Under the pieces are notes generated by a model. It did not search any database. It was not told the DNA's origin and saw only the letters and a program-made list of their open reading frames with translations. The translations under genes were made by a program, and so were the position numbers. From Bacillota bacterium (GTDB lineage Bacteria > Bacillota > Clostridia > Oscillospirales > Ruminococcaceae), in NCBI GenBank assembly GCA_029572815.1, contig JAKPUQ010000209.1, positions 1 to 64,000 on the forward strand: a DNA stretch of 64,000 bases, given 5' to 3'. Below are positions 35,529-43,556 of the stretch, in pieces. Numbering within the stretch: the stretch's first letter is position 1; every line of letters begins with the position of its first letter.

Positions 35529-38129
35529 ATGAGAATGAAAGACAGACTCATACACAGGACGCTGTCGGCACTGGCAGCAGCCGCTGTGACTTTCGGAGCT
35601 CTCATACCCGCGGGAGCACAGTTCACACCCATTTATACATACGCAGGTCAGCAGCTTGGTCAGACAGATTTCGACGAGGGAGTAGGTCTCCCCTGGCATA
35701 TCGTCGAGTCAGACCCGGGAAAGATGGAATTCGACATCGATGACGGCGTTTACTCCATCAAGATAGTCAACACAGGCGGCGCCTCTGAGGGCGGCGAGGA
35801 CCGCTGGGACTGCCAGTTCCGCCACAGAGGACTTACCATAGTCTCGGGTCACCAGTACAAGGTATCCTACGAGATAACGGCTTCCGAGAGCGGAAAGTAC
35901 TACACCAAGATAGGTAATCTGGACGGCGATGTGGAGATATGGCACAACAACATGGATGACAACGGCGCAAACCTTGACTCCACCTGGGAGCGCCTCCAGA
36001 TAAACAAGGGCGAGACCAAGAAGGAGGAGCACACCTTCACTGCAAACCAGACCCTGGAGGTAGCTGAATGGGCATTCCACCTGGGCGGCGACGGACAGTA
36101 CACCCCCGACAAGTGCTTCCCTGCCGGAACAGTCATCACCTTTGACAATATGTCCCTCATCGACCTTACAAGCGATGAGAACGACTACCCCGAGGCAGAG
36201 CCCTACGAGCGCGCGGATATCCTCACCAATCAGGTAGGCTACTTCACAGACAGAGCCAAGAGAGCTACCCTCCTCTCAGACTCAAAGAAGGCTGTTGAAT
36301 TCTCCCTTATGGACGAGAACGGCAAGGCTGTATATGAGGGCGAGAGCATTCCCTTCGGCGAGGACAAGGACTCGGGTGACAATGTCCATATCCTTGACTT
36401 CAGCGACTTCGACAAGGCAGGCACCTACTACCTTGAGGACGAGGACGGCAATGTTAGCCGCGAATTCGATATTGACGGCTCTGAGAAGTACTCCGCCCTG
36501 CTCTATGACTCACTGAATTACTTCTACCAGAACCGCAGCGGCATCGAGATAGAGGAGAACTTCATCTCCTCGGGCGATGCAAAGTCACTTGCCCGTGCGG
36601 CAGGCCACACCAAGGACTCCGCAGAAATAGAACAGACCTGGAGCTACAGCGGAAGCAGCGGAACCATAGATGTCACAGGCGGCTGGTATGACGCAGGCGA
36701 CCACGGAAAATACGTTGTAAACGGCGGACTCTCACTGTGGCTCATGCAGAACCAGTACGAGACTGCCCTGAAATACGGCTTTGAGGACGCCTATGCCGAT
36801 GGCACCATGCTCCTTCCCGAAAACGTCAACGGCTCCCCCGACCTTCTGGACGAGGCTCGCTGGGAGATGGAGTGGATGCTGAAAATGATGGTGGACAGCG
36901 GCAAGTACGAGGGCATGGTCTACCACAAGGCACATGACGAGAAATGGACGGCTCTGGGAATAGCCCCTGCGGACGATGATATGAAGCGTATCGTAAAGCC
37001 TCCCACAACAGCTGCTACCCTTAACCTTGCAGCCTGCGGCGCTCAGGCAGCCCGTCTCTGGAAGGACTATGACAGCGATTTCGCCGATGAGTGTCTTGAG
37101 GCTGCCGAGAAGGCTTTCGCAGCCGCAAAGGAGCACCCCGATATGTTCGCTCCCCTTGACGAGTCCATAGGCGGCGGAGCCTACGGCGATACCGATGTTG
37201 AGGACGAATTCTGCTGGGCAGCCCTTGAGCTGTTCATCACCACAGGCAACGAGGACTACTACGATGAAGCCACCGAGAACAAGTTCTTCCTGGACATACC
37301 AAAGAGCCTGAGCGGCGGCGAGAGCGTTGATACCGTGGGAAGCTTTGACTGGGGCAACACAGGCGCTCTCGGAACTCTCAGTGCAGCCCTCAATCCCGAT
37401 AAGTTCGACAAGGGCGACGTTGAGATAATCAACGAGGCAATAGTATCCGCCTCCGACAGCTATATCTCCCTTGAGGAAAATCAGGGCTACGGACTCCCCT
37501 ACGGTCCCAGCACCCTCAGCTACAATGACGATGACGAGGGCTATCTCTGGGGCTCAAACTCCTTTGTAACAGACAACTCAATCATCATGGCTTACGCATA
37601 CCTCCTCACCGAGGACGAACAGTACCTTGACGGCGCTATCGGCGGTATGGACTACATACTGGGCAGAAACCCCATGGACTACTCCTATGTCACAGGCTAC
37701 GGCACCCACGCTATCGAGTACCCCCACCACCGCTTCTGGGCATATCAGATAGACCAGACCTTCCCCATGGCTCCCAGCGGAGTAATGTCGGGCGGACCCA
37801 ATTCGGGTATGCAGGACCCCTGGGTAAGAGGCTCGGGCTGGAAGAAGGGCGAGATAGCTCCCCAGAAGTGCTACCTTGACAATATCGAGGCATGGTCGGT
37901 AAACGAGTGTACCATCAACTGGAACGGCTCGCTGGCATGGCTCACAGGCTTCATCGCCCAGGAGGCAAGCGACGAGGGAATAATCGTAACTCCTCACACC
38001 AACGGAAAGAAGTCCGACAAGGACGATGACGAGGAGAAGCCCCACCACCACAAAGAAGAAGAACAACAAGGCGGAGGAAACCACCGCCAAGGAAGAAAAG
38101 TCCGACAAGGACACAGACACAAAGGATAA
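35529..38129 (+). CDS. Secreted GH9 glycoside hydrolase with N-terminal CBM and Ig-like domain
   Basis: Beta-1,4-glucanase-type enzyme acting outside the cell. The ATG at 35529 has GGAGGT eight bases upstream; an earlier in-frame ATG at 35487 has none. A signal peptide ends near residue 30. A CBM4/9-like domain (about 35-215), an Ig-like GH9-linked domain (about 225-310) and a GH9 catalytic domain (about 320-800) follow. Catalytic residues are visible: D388 and D391 in WYDAGDHGKYV, HHRFW, and the acid E793 in NECTINWN. The sequence is read as 866 residues, but the last 32 or so are out of frame (see 38044-38244). No dockerin is seen. Confidence 0.92.
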   Translation: MRMKDRLIHRTLSALAAAAVTFGALIPAGAQFTPIYTYAGQQLGQTDFDEGVGLPWHIVESDPGKMEFDIDDGVYSIKIVNTGGASEGGEDRWDCQFRHRGLTIVSGHQYKVSYEITASESGKYYTKIGNLDGDVEIWHNNMDDNGANLDSTWERLQINKGETKKEEHTFTANQTLEVAEWAFHLGGDGQYTPDKCFPAGTVITFDNMSLIDLTSDENDYPEAEPYERADILTNQVGYFTDRAKRATLLSDSKKAVEFSLMDENGKAVYEGESIPFGEDKDSGDNVHILDFSDFDKAGTYYLEDEDGNVSREFDIDGSEKYSALLYDSLNYFYQNRSGIEIEENFISSGDAKSLARAAGHTKDSAEIEQTWSYSGSSGTIDVTGGWYDAGDHGKYVVNGGLSLWLMQNQYETALKYGFEDAYADGTMLLPENVNGSPDLLDEARWEMEWMLKMMVDSGKYEGMVYHKAHDEKWTALGIAPADDDMKRIVKPPTTAATLNLAACGAQAARLWKDYDSDFADECLEAAEKAFAAAKEHPDMFAPLDESIGGGAYGDTDVEDEFCWAALELFITTGNEDYYDEATENKFFLDIPKSLSGGESVDTVGSFDWGNTGALGTLSAALNPDKFDKGDVEIINEAIVSASDSYISLEENQGYGLPYGPSTLSYNDDDEGYLWGSNSFVTDNSIIMAYAYLLTEDEQYLDGAIGGMDYILGRNPMDYSYVTGYGTHAIEYPHHRFWAYQIDQTFPMAPSGVMSGGPNSGMQDPWVRGSGWKKGEIAPQKCYLDNIEAWSVNECTINWNGSLAWLTGFIAQEASDEGIIVTPHTNGKKSDKDDDEEKPHHHKEEEQQGGGNHRQGRKVRQGHRHKG

Positions 38130-38244
38130 GGACAACAGCGGACTGTGGAAGATAGGTCTCATATCAGGCGCCGCAGTCATCGGTCTTATCTCTCTGGAGC
38201 TTTTCATCTACAAAATGGCAAAGCTGAAAAAGGGCAGTAAATAA
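38044..38244 (+). other. Out-of-frame C-terminal linker and membrane anchor of the GH9 enzyme
   Basis: After a C4 run at 38040-38043 the other frame encodes a Thr/Lys/Asp linker, a membrane helix (WKIGLISGAAVIGLISLELF) and a short basic tail (KMAKLKKGSK), with a stop at 38244. Removing one C joins it to the enzyme and gives 904 residues ending in a classic C-terminal membrane anchor. The frame as given instead yields a His/Gln-rich nonsense tail. Confidence 0.75.
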
Positions 38245-38252
38245 ACAAAAAG

Positions 38253-38294
38253 CAGGATACCCTCCCATTTCGGAGCGGTATCCTGTTCTTTTTT
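38253..38294 (+). terminator. Terminator of the GH9 gene
   Basis: Nine-base-pair stem CAGGATACC/GGTATCCTG (38253-38261, 38277-38285) followed by a T-rich run. Confidence 0.88.
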
Positions 38295-38346
38295 GTACTA
38301 AATGTAATTTTCATTCTTCTATCACAGAGAAATGCTGTCTTTTGGC

Positions 38347-38375
38347 TTGACTTTTTGAACAGATAGTAGTATAAT
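38347..38375 (+). promoter_or_regulatory. Promoter of the Gly-rich membrane protein gene
   Basis: TTGACT (38347-38352), 17-bp spacer, TATAAT (38370-38375). Confidence 0.78.
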
Positions 38376-38411
38376 ATCTTATATCTATTCTTATAGGAGT
38401 GTGTTTTTTTA

Positions 38412-39080
38412 ATGAGTAAAGGAAACGGCTTTTTCAGCAACCTGAAAAGATCCACAAAGATAACCCTCGTCTCGTGCGGCTGTTTCATTGCACTTACGGC
38501 TTTAATACTTCTCTTCTTTGTAATGTCCCCCATCACCCCCTCTGAAAAGGTGATCTCCAGCTTCGGACGCGAGAGCATCTACAAGCAGGACACTACCGGT
38601 ACGGCTGTAACCACAGCAGTTACCACCACAATGAACGATGACATCGTTGTGGCTAAGGGAACAAAGGCCACTACTGCATCAAGAACAACAGCAAAGAAAT
38701 ATACCACCCACAGGCTCACATCGGGCTCGGGCTTCTATATGGACCAGCGAATCCCCACAGGAGTATTCCCCAATGAGTATTACGTCCCCACCACCACTAC
38801 ATCAGCCGAGGGCGGCTTTGCAGGTGAAGGCGGCTTCCAGGGCGAAGGCAGTCAGGGCGGACTCCAGGGCGGAACGGGTACAGAGATACCCGGCGGCGGC
38901 ACAGGTACAGAGATACCCGGCGGCGGTACTGGCGCAGAGATACCCGGCGGCGGCACAGGTACAGAAAATCCCGGCGGCGGCACAGGCGAAGAACCTGCCG
39001 GCGGCGGCACACCCGCTCCCGTAGAGGGCGGCGGCACACCTGCTCCCGCAGACAGCGGCGCAGCTCCCCTGGTGAACTGA
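38412..39080 (+). CDS. Membrane-anchored Thr/Gly-rich repeat protein, unknown function
   Basis: 222 residues. A basic N-terminus and one membrane helix (about 16-40) are followed by a Thr-rich extracellular stretch. The last 80 residues are almost all low complexity: four near-identical copies of GTEIPGGGT with small changes, then APVEGGGTPAP-type repeats. No enzyme domain is visible. It may be a surface or wall-spanning spacer protein. It lies behind its own promoter and before a terminator. I do not recognise a family. Confidence 0.7.
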   Translation: MSKGNGFFSNLKRSTKITLVSCGCFIALTALILLFFVMSPITPSEKVISSFGRESIYKQDTTGTAVTTAVTTTMNDDIVVAKGTKATTASRTTAKKYTTHRLTSGSGFYMDQRIPTGVFPNEYYVPTTTTSAEGGFAGEGGFQGEGSQGGLQGGTGTEIPGGGTGTEIPGGGTGAEIPGGGTGTENPGGGTGEEPAGGGTPAPVEGGGTPAPADSGAAPLVN

Positions 39081-39109
39081 GCAGCAGGGACACTGAACGA
39101 AACAATAAA

Positions 39110-39138
39110 GGCTTCCGAATTATCGGAAGCCCTTTTTT
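39110..39138. terminator. Terminator between convergent genes
   Basis: Nine-base-pair stem GGCTTCCGA/TCGGAAGCC (39110-39118, 39123-39131) with a T6 run on the plus strand. It ends the Gly-rich protein gene; the Nudix gene ends at 39140 from the other side. Confidence 0.85.
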
Positions 39139-39139
39139 A

Positions 39140-39931
39140 TCAGAATACCGCTTTCTTTATCATGTTAAGCTCCTCAATGGAGATGCAGTTGGGTATATCC
39201 TCATATTTCATTATGGAGAGAAGCTCGTCTATCTCTGCCCAGCACACCTCTGCCACTTCGGAGGACTGGAGAGTGAGATCCTCGATGTTTATCTTCTCGC
39301 GGCAGATATAAACGGCTGCCAGCTCGTTGTCCTTTATATTGCCCTTGGAGTAGCAGGCTCTCCTGAGACCGATGAACTCCAGCTGACTGCGGTCGATGTC
39401 AAGTCCCAGCTCTTCACGTACCTCCTTTAGGGCGGTGTGGCGGAACTCCTCACCCTGAGTAACGTGACCTGCTGCGGAAACGTCATAGCAGTCGGGATTG
39501 ATGTCCTTCTCATGGGCACGCTTCTGCAGAAGCACGAAAACTCCCATATCGCGGCGCTTTATCATCCATATATGGACAGTTGGGTGAAGGTCGCCGTCCC
39601 TGTGGACAGCAGTCCTGGGCTTGCTCTCGGCAGTTATCCTTGCCTTGTCGTCGATGAGGTTGAGGAACTCATCAGATATGAACTCCACCTTTATATCCGG
39701 CTCTGCCTCGGCAGCCTCGGTAAAGACCGCCTTTATCTCGTCGATGGTGCTGTTTTCGATCTCCTCATCGGAGATATACAGCTTATATGAAGCAGGTGTG
39801 CCTGTTTCGGCAACAGCTCCTGCCAGTGTGAACCTGTCGGTTATTTCCGTTTTTCCAAGCTTTTTCGCAGTCTCGGCATAGAGCTTATCAGCTGCCGAAA
39901 GTCTGCTAAGATAGATCTCAACGTCTTCCAT
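39140..39931 (-). CDS. Nudix hydrolase
   Basis: About 263 residues. The C-terminal half is a Nudix domain with the box GHVTQGEEFRHTALKEVREE and continuing LGLD, similar to IPP isomerase/NUDT-type diphosphatases. The N-terminal about 100 residues are an acidic helical extension with no domain I recognise. The ATG at 39931 is preferred because GGAG lies seven bases upstream. The substrate cannot be predicted. Confidence 0.85.
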   Translation of the reverse strand: MEDVEIYLSRLSAADKLYAETAKKLGKTEITDRFTLAGAVAETGTPASYKLYISDEEIENSTIDEIKAVFTEAAEAEPDIKVEFISDEFLNLIDDKARITAESKPRTAVHRDGDLHPTVHIWMIKRRDMGVFVLLQKRAHEKDINPDCYDVSAAGHVTQGEEFRHTALKEVREELGLDIDRSQLEFIGLRRACYSKGNIKDNELAAVYICREKINIEDLTLQSSEVAEVCWAEIDELLSIMKYEDIPNCISIEELNMIKKAVF

Positions 39932-40102
39932 AATACACTCCATAAATCTCATTTTACCCGTAAAAATGCTGTTTTTTCACATCACAGTGCTATACATTAT
40001 ATACCCACAGCGCGAAAAAGTCAAGTACTTTTTATGTACAAGGCAAAATTTGGGAAGGAATGAGAATTTATTGAATAATAACGAAATAAAAGTATACAGA
40101 CG

Positions 40103-40133
40103 AAAACAAGCCCCGGGGATAACCACGGGGCTT
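40103..40133 (-). terminator. Terminator after the LRR gene and small peptide gene
   Basis: Eight-base-pair stem AAGCCCCG/CGGGGCTT (40108-40115, 40126-40133). On the minus strand it is followed by a short T run. Confidence 0.6.
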
Positions 40134-40149
40134 TGTCTGTTTATTCGGT

Positions 40150-40242
40150 TTACTGGGGCTCAAGCTCGGGATCGCTTGTTGTGATAACGTCCTCGTTCTC
40201 AAACTCGATAAGCTCCATCTCGGGAGCGGTGTACTTTTCCAT
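40150..40242 (-). CDS. 30-residue acidic peptide, possible RiPP-like or signal peptide
   Basis: An ATG at 40242 follows a perfect AGGAGGT (40251-40257) by eight bases and encodes a 30-residue peptide: it starts MEKYTAPEMELIEFENED and ends VITTSDPELEPQ. The ribosome site overlaps the stop of the LRR gene, so translation is probably coupled. The pattern K-Y-x-x-P-E-M-E-x-I-x-F-E-x-E-D-V-I-T-T-S recalls many short, poorly described clostridial peptides. No modification enzyme is nearby. The perfect start signals, the position between stop codon and terminator, and non-random composition argue for a real gene. Confidence 0.6.
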   Translation of the reverse strand: MEKYTAPEMELIEFENEDVITTSDPELEPQ

Positions 40243-40256
40243 TATCTGTTACCTCC

Positions 40257-42212
40257 TCAGGAATTGTAGGCGTTTGCAGCCTGTGCGTAGACATAAATTG
40301 CCTTTGCGACTTCTTTGAGCTTATCGGAAGCGGCACTGTTGTTCAGCACTCTGTATACATACGCCATGGGAGTAACCATGTATTCATTGCCGCCGACAGT
40401 GAGCTTGTGAGGCTTCAGGAGCTCATGTGCGGGGATATTCTTTATCTCGTAATATCTGCCGAACTGACCTGTCTTTGCAGTTGCCTTTGCGTCATCAAGC
40501 CTTACATTATCGACGTCGGTATAGAACCTGAGAGAAGTCTCTGAGCCCAGTACAAGTGATACAGCAGGATCGGTGCCGAATGCGGGCTTGTAATCCTCAA
40601 CATCGCTCTTTCCGACGCCGTCTACGCCGCTGACTGTGAAGCCTTTGTCAAAGAAGTAATTCTCGGCAGCATAGCCGTAATTGTTAAGAGCCTCGACCAG
40701 TGCGGTGAGTTTTGTATCAGACAGATACTTGCCCGAATCAGCAACATAGCTCCTTACGCTGTAATCTCCCTTTGCATAGGAAGCAGGTTTGCCGCTGCTC
40801 TTGAGGATAATGTGCTGTTTTCCGTCGTCACTGTATATTTTCAGAGTGACCTCATCGCTCATCTGTACAGCGTTAACGGGATAGCTGAACTTGTATGAGC
40901 CGTTTTCGCGCTTGCAGGAAGCAAGGTCGTCTATGAGGACAGCGCCCTTGGGACCGATGAGGACTGCCTTTGAAGCAGAGCTTCCGAGGGTCACATAGTA
41001 GTTCACGCTGATGTCGCCGTCAAGGCTGATGCTTGCGCCGTTGATGGTGGAGATATAGGGAGCAAGAGTATCGCAATCCTTAAACATAAAATCGCCAGAG
41101 TTCACATGGTTGAAATTGAAGTTACTGAAGTCAATGTATTTCAGGTTCTTATCACCATAGAACATTAACTGAACATGCTCTGCCTTTGAAGTGTCAAAAT
41201 TGCTTATATCAAGATCTTCCAGGGCTGTACAATAAGCAAACATAGATCCCATTACTTCGATTTCAGGTGTGCGGAAAGTGCTGATATCCAGTTCTTTAAT
41301 CTTTGAGCAGCCTTCGAACATTGAAGACATAACTTTCACCTTTGAGGTATCAAGACCGCTCAGATCAATATTTTCAAGACCGGAACAGTTTGCAAACATA
41401 TATTCCGCATTTTCCAGCTTCGGAGTACTGAAGCCGGAAAGATCAAGGGTACTCAGATTTTTACAGCCATTGAACATGGAACGTGCACTTATCAGCTCAG
41501 GAGCTGTAAGGCCTGAAAGATCGAGGGATTCAAGAGAGCTGCATCCTCTGAACATATAGTCCGTATTCTGAACTCTGGTAAAATCCCAGGACGAAAGGTC
41601 AAGGGTTTTCAGAACGCTGCAGTTTGAAAACATATTATCACAGTTAATTCCGGACGATGTGCTCAGGCAGGAAGCATCAAGCTCTTTAAGTGATGTACAG
41701 TCCTCAAACATACAGTTGAATTTCTGAGTATATGAAGTATCCAGCTTACTCAGATCGAGGCTCTCAAGAGAACTGCATTTATAGAACATATAAGAAACAT
41801 CTGCGAGCTTGCCGGCATCGAAATTACAGAGTCTCAGCTCCTTCAGAGAACTGCATTTATAAAACATACCATTGGCATATTTTACAAGGGAGCCGTCTGC
41901 GTTTGAAAGATCTATCTTCTCTACGTTACCAAAATCACTGAACAGATAATATACATATTCCTTAAGAACAGTGCCTTTCTCTGCCACAATAGTCTTTACG
42001 TCTTCTTTTTTGTAATCATCAAGAGTATTATTTTCAATTTCTCCTCCGATGGTGAGCACATGGGTGTCCTCATCGTATGTGACAGTTGCATTATCGACTG
42101 CCGAAGCCACAACGGGTCTGAAAACGTCTGCTCTGCCAAGTACGGGAGCTGTTCCGCCGATGATGAGCAGCGAAAGCAGTGCTGCCGCTATCTTTTTGTG
42201 AGTGTAGTTCAT
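40257..42212 (-). CDS. BspA-like leucine-rich repeat surface protein
   Basis: 651 residues with a signal peptide (about 1-28). Residues about 100-390 hold eleven repeats of roughly 24 residues of the type MFxxCSSLxxLDLSxFDTS (DUF285/BspA-like LRR). The C-terminal about 250 residues are a beta-rich domain with no sortase motif, dockerin or membrane helix. Such proteins usually bind host or other-cell proteins. Followed by the 30-residue peptide gene. Confidence 0.85.
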   Translation of the reverse strand: MNYTHKKIAAALLSLLIIGGTAPVLGRADVFRPVVASAVDNATVTYDEDTHVLTIGGEIENNTLDDYKKEDVKTIVAEKGTVLKEYVYYLFSDFGNVEKIDLSNADGSLVKYANGMFYKCSSLKELRLCNFDAGKLADVSYMFYKCSSLESLDLSKLDTSYTQKFNCMFEDCTSLKELDASCLSTSSGINCDNMFSNCSVLKTLDLSSWDFTRVQNTDYMFRGCSSLESLDLSGLTAPELISARSMFNGCKNLSTLDLSGFSTPKLENAEYMFANCSGLENIDLSGLDTSKVKVMSSMFEGCSKIKELDISTFRTPEIEVMGSMFAYCTALEDLDISNFDTSKAEHVQLMFYGDKNLKYIDFSNFNFNHVNSGDFMFKDCDTLAPYISTINGASISLDGDISVNYYVTLGSSASKAVLIGPKGAVLIDDLASCKRENGSYKFSYPVNAVQMSDEVTLKIYSDDGKQHIILKSSGKPASYAKGDYSVRSYVADSGKYLSDTKLTALVEALNNYGYAAENYFFDKGFTVSGVDGVGKSDVEDYKPAFGTDPAVSLVLGSETSLRFYTDVDNVRLDDAKATAKTGQFGRYYEIKNIPAHELLKPHKLTVGGNEYMVTPMAYVYRVLNNSAASDKLKEVAKAIYVYAQAANAYNS

Positions 42213-42275
42213 TAAAGTTCCTCCTTTGCAGTAGGTATCTGAGGGACATTGCTACCCACATCAAATACATATAGT

Positions 42276-42304
42276 ATTATATCACTTTGATATTATGCTG
42301 TCAA
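42276..42304 (-). promoter_or_regulatory. Promoter of the LRR gene
   Basis: Perfect consensus on the minus strand: TTGACA (42299-42304), 17-bp spacer, TATAAT (42276-42281). Confidence 0.8.
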
Positions 42305-42350
42305 ACCAATTATTGCTATATGAGAGGCAGTCTCCTTTCCGTCTGCCGCA

Positions 42351-42387
42351 ATAAATAAAAACTGACGCCCCACAGTAAAGCGTCAGT
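42351..42387 (-). terminator. Terminator downstream of tRNA-Arg(CCT) and its repeats
   Basis: Eight-base-pair stem ACTGACGC/GCGTCAGT (42361-42368, 42380-42387). On the minus strand it is followed by a T-rich tract (42351-42360). It places the repeats at 42410-42611 inside the presumed tRNA transcript. Confidence 0.8.
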
Positions 42388-42409
42388 CATTTGTTATATG
42401 TACTTATCA

Positions 42410-42496
42410 CAGAGCCGTAAGCGATGTACGACTATGCCCCCTGATAAAAGAAAGCGAGCCTGAGAGTGACAACATGGTCGGGGGGCACAGGCTCTG
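42410..42496 (-). repeat. tRNA-downstream repeat, copy A
   Basis: An 87-base element closed by 7-base inverted ends (CAGAGCC at 42410, GGCTCTG at 42490) with a second inner inverted pair (CCCCC and GGGGGG). It shares the core CCGTAAGCGATGTACGACTA and AAAAGAAAGCGAGCCTG with copy B. Confidence 0.75.
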
Positions 42497-42527
42497 CAAA
42501 AACGAACTGTTACCGTAAACGTAATGT

Positions 42528-42611
42528 GCCGTAAGCGATGTACGACTATGCCCCCCTCATAAAAGAAAGCGAGCCTGCGAGCGACAACGGGGGGTCGGGA
42601 CACAGGCTCTG
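42528..42611 (-). repeat. tRNA-downstream repeat, copy B
   Basis: A second copy of the same element directly behind the tRNA, with the same CCGTAAGCGATGTACGACTA start and GGCTCTG end but a changed outer left arm. Between A and B is a decayed fragment (ACCGTAAACGTAATG). Confidence 0.75.
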
Positions 42612-42613
42612 TG

Positions 42614-42690
42614 TGGCGTCCCAAAGAGGAGTCGAACCTCCGGCCTACTGCTTAGGAGGCAGTCGCTCTATCCTACTGAGCTATTGGGAC
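42614..42690 (-). tRNA. tRNA-Arg (anticodon CCT)
   Basis: Full cloverleaf on the minus strand: acceptor GTCCCAA/TTGGGAC, D arm GCTC...GAGC, anticodon loop CTCCTAA in stem ACTGC/GCAGT, T loop TTCGACT, discriminator G and an encoded CCA (42614-42616). It reads AGG codons. Confidence 0.95.
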
Positions 42691-42704
42691 ACATTACAAG
42701 TTAT

Positions 42705-42733
42705 ATTTTACCACATATTTCTCCCCATTGCAA
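42705..42733 (-). promoter_or_regulatory. Promoter of tRNA-Arg(CCT)
   Basis: On the minus strand: TTGCAA (42728-42733), 17-bp spacer, TAAAAT (42705-42710), 14 bases before the tRNA. Confidence 0.65.
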
Positions 42734-42809
42734 GCCCTGAGATATAATTTTATTATTTTACATAATACCCGCAAAGTTCTCAACAGCCTTTTATGGGACA
42801 TTTTACGTC

Positions 42810-42838
42810 TTGAAACTCTCCCCTTTCTGCGACATAAT
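42810..42838 (+). promoter_or_regulatory. Promoter of the cupin gene
   Basis: TTGAAA (42810-42815), 17-bp spacer, CATAAT (42833-42838). Confidence 0.6.
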
Positions 42839-42871
42839 TGTATTATTATATTAAAGACAGGAGGATATTAT

Positions 42872-43237
42872 ATGGAATTCATAAGCGCTCACGAAATAAA
42901 GGAGCTCTCAAACCCGGGAGTTGTCTCCCGTCAGCTTCTCAATCCCGAGAACTCCGCCAGCACAAGAGTGACCATCACAGAGGTCCATCTTGAGGTGGGA
43001 GCAAGCCAGCCCAGGCATACCCATGAGGCTTCCGAGCAGATATGGTACGCCACCAAAGGCAGCGGCACTCTCCTTCTTGCGGACGATAAAACGAAGCCCT
43101 TCAGGGCAGGCGATGTGGTGCGTTTTGCGGACAGGGACGTCCACGGACTCCTCAATGACGGCGATGAGGAATTCATCTATGTCTCCGTGACAGCTCCTCC
43201 CATAAACTTCGGCTACGCATACGAGAAGAAATCATAA
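42872..43237 (+). CDS. Single-domain cupin protein
   Basis: 121 residues; the ATG at 42872 has AGGAGG upstream. Cupin motif 1 is visible as PRHTHEASEQIWYATKGSG (two His and a Glu as metal ligands) and motif 2 as FRAGDVVRFADRDVHG. Small cupins of this type bind a metal and may act as isomerases, oxygenases or sensors; the reaction cannot be told. The gene stands alone between a promoter and a terminator. Confidence 0.85.
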   Translation: MEFISAHEIKELSNPGVVSRQLLNPENSASTRVTITEVHLEVGASQPRHTHEASEQIWYATKGSGTLLLADDKTKPFRAGDVVRFADRDVHGLLNDGDEEFIYVSVTAPPINFGYAYEKKS

Positions 43238-43244
43238 GCACAGA

Positions 43245-43266
43245 GGGCGGTAACTCCGCCCTTTTT
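43245..43266 (+). terminator. Terminator of the cupin gene
   Basis: Stem GGGCGG/CCGCCC (43245-43250, 43256-43261) with loop TAACT and T5. Confidence 0.85.
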
Positions 43267-43290
43267 CATGCGCTGTAACCCTTTTTTAAC

Positions 43291-43319
43291 TTGACAGCGT
43301 ATTTGCCCTGTGTTATAAT
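43291..43319 (+). promoter_or_regulatory. Promoter of the corrinoid-uptake operon
   Basis: Perfect consensus TTGACA (43291-43296), 17-bp spacer, TATAAT (43314-43319). The transcript begins near 43326, at the 5' edge of the riboswitch. Confidence 0.88.
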
Positions 43320-43329
43320 GAACCTGTAA

Positions 43330-43456
43330 TATGGAGTCTGAAACTGAGGGAAGCACGGTGAAAATCCGTCGCAGCAGTCACTGCCGTACAGTCGGATCGC
43401 TCGTCAGGCTCAGAGCAGGTAATGAACGTTTTCGGGCAAGGGGAAACGTATGCCAA
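43330..43456 (+). promoter_or_regulatory. Cobalamin (B12) riboswitch
   Basis: The aptamer core GAGGGAAGCACGGTGAAAAT followed by CCGTCGCAGCAGTCACTGC matches the conserved GGGAA..GGTGAAAATCC..GC.GxC..CACTG signature of cobalamin riboswitches. GTCAG and an AGCAGGT element follow at the expected order. The peripheral part is compact. The genes behind it encode transcobalamin-like proteins and an ECF transporter, which agrees with the ligand. Confidence 0.9.
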
Positions 43457-43493
43457 AAACTTCGCAGTACCCCTGCGGAGCTGTTTTGCTGCG

Positions 43494-43522
43494 CTTTTCT
43501 GCACCGCGGAAAGGCCTTTTTT
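43494..43522 (+). terminator. Riboswitch-controlled terminator
   Basis: Nine-base-pair stem CTTTTCTGC/GCGGAAAGG (43494-43502, 43506-43514) with a three-base loop and T6 at 43517-43522, about 35 bases before the first start codon. An additional 8-bp hairpin (43460-43467 with 43473-43480) lies between aptamer and terminator. This points to transcriptional attenuation by bound cobalamin. Confidence 0.8.
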
Positions 43523-43556
43523 GTTGCCTGTAAATAAATTTTAAGGAGTAGGTATT

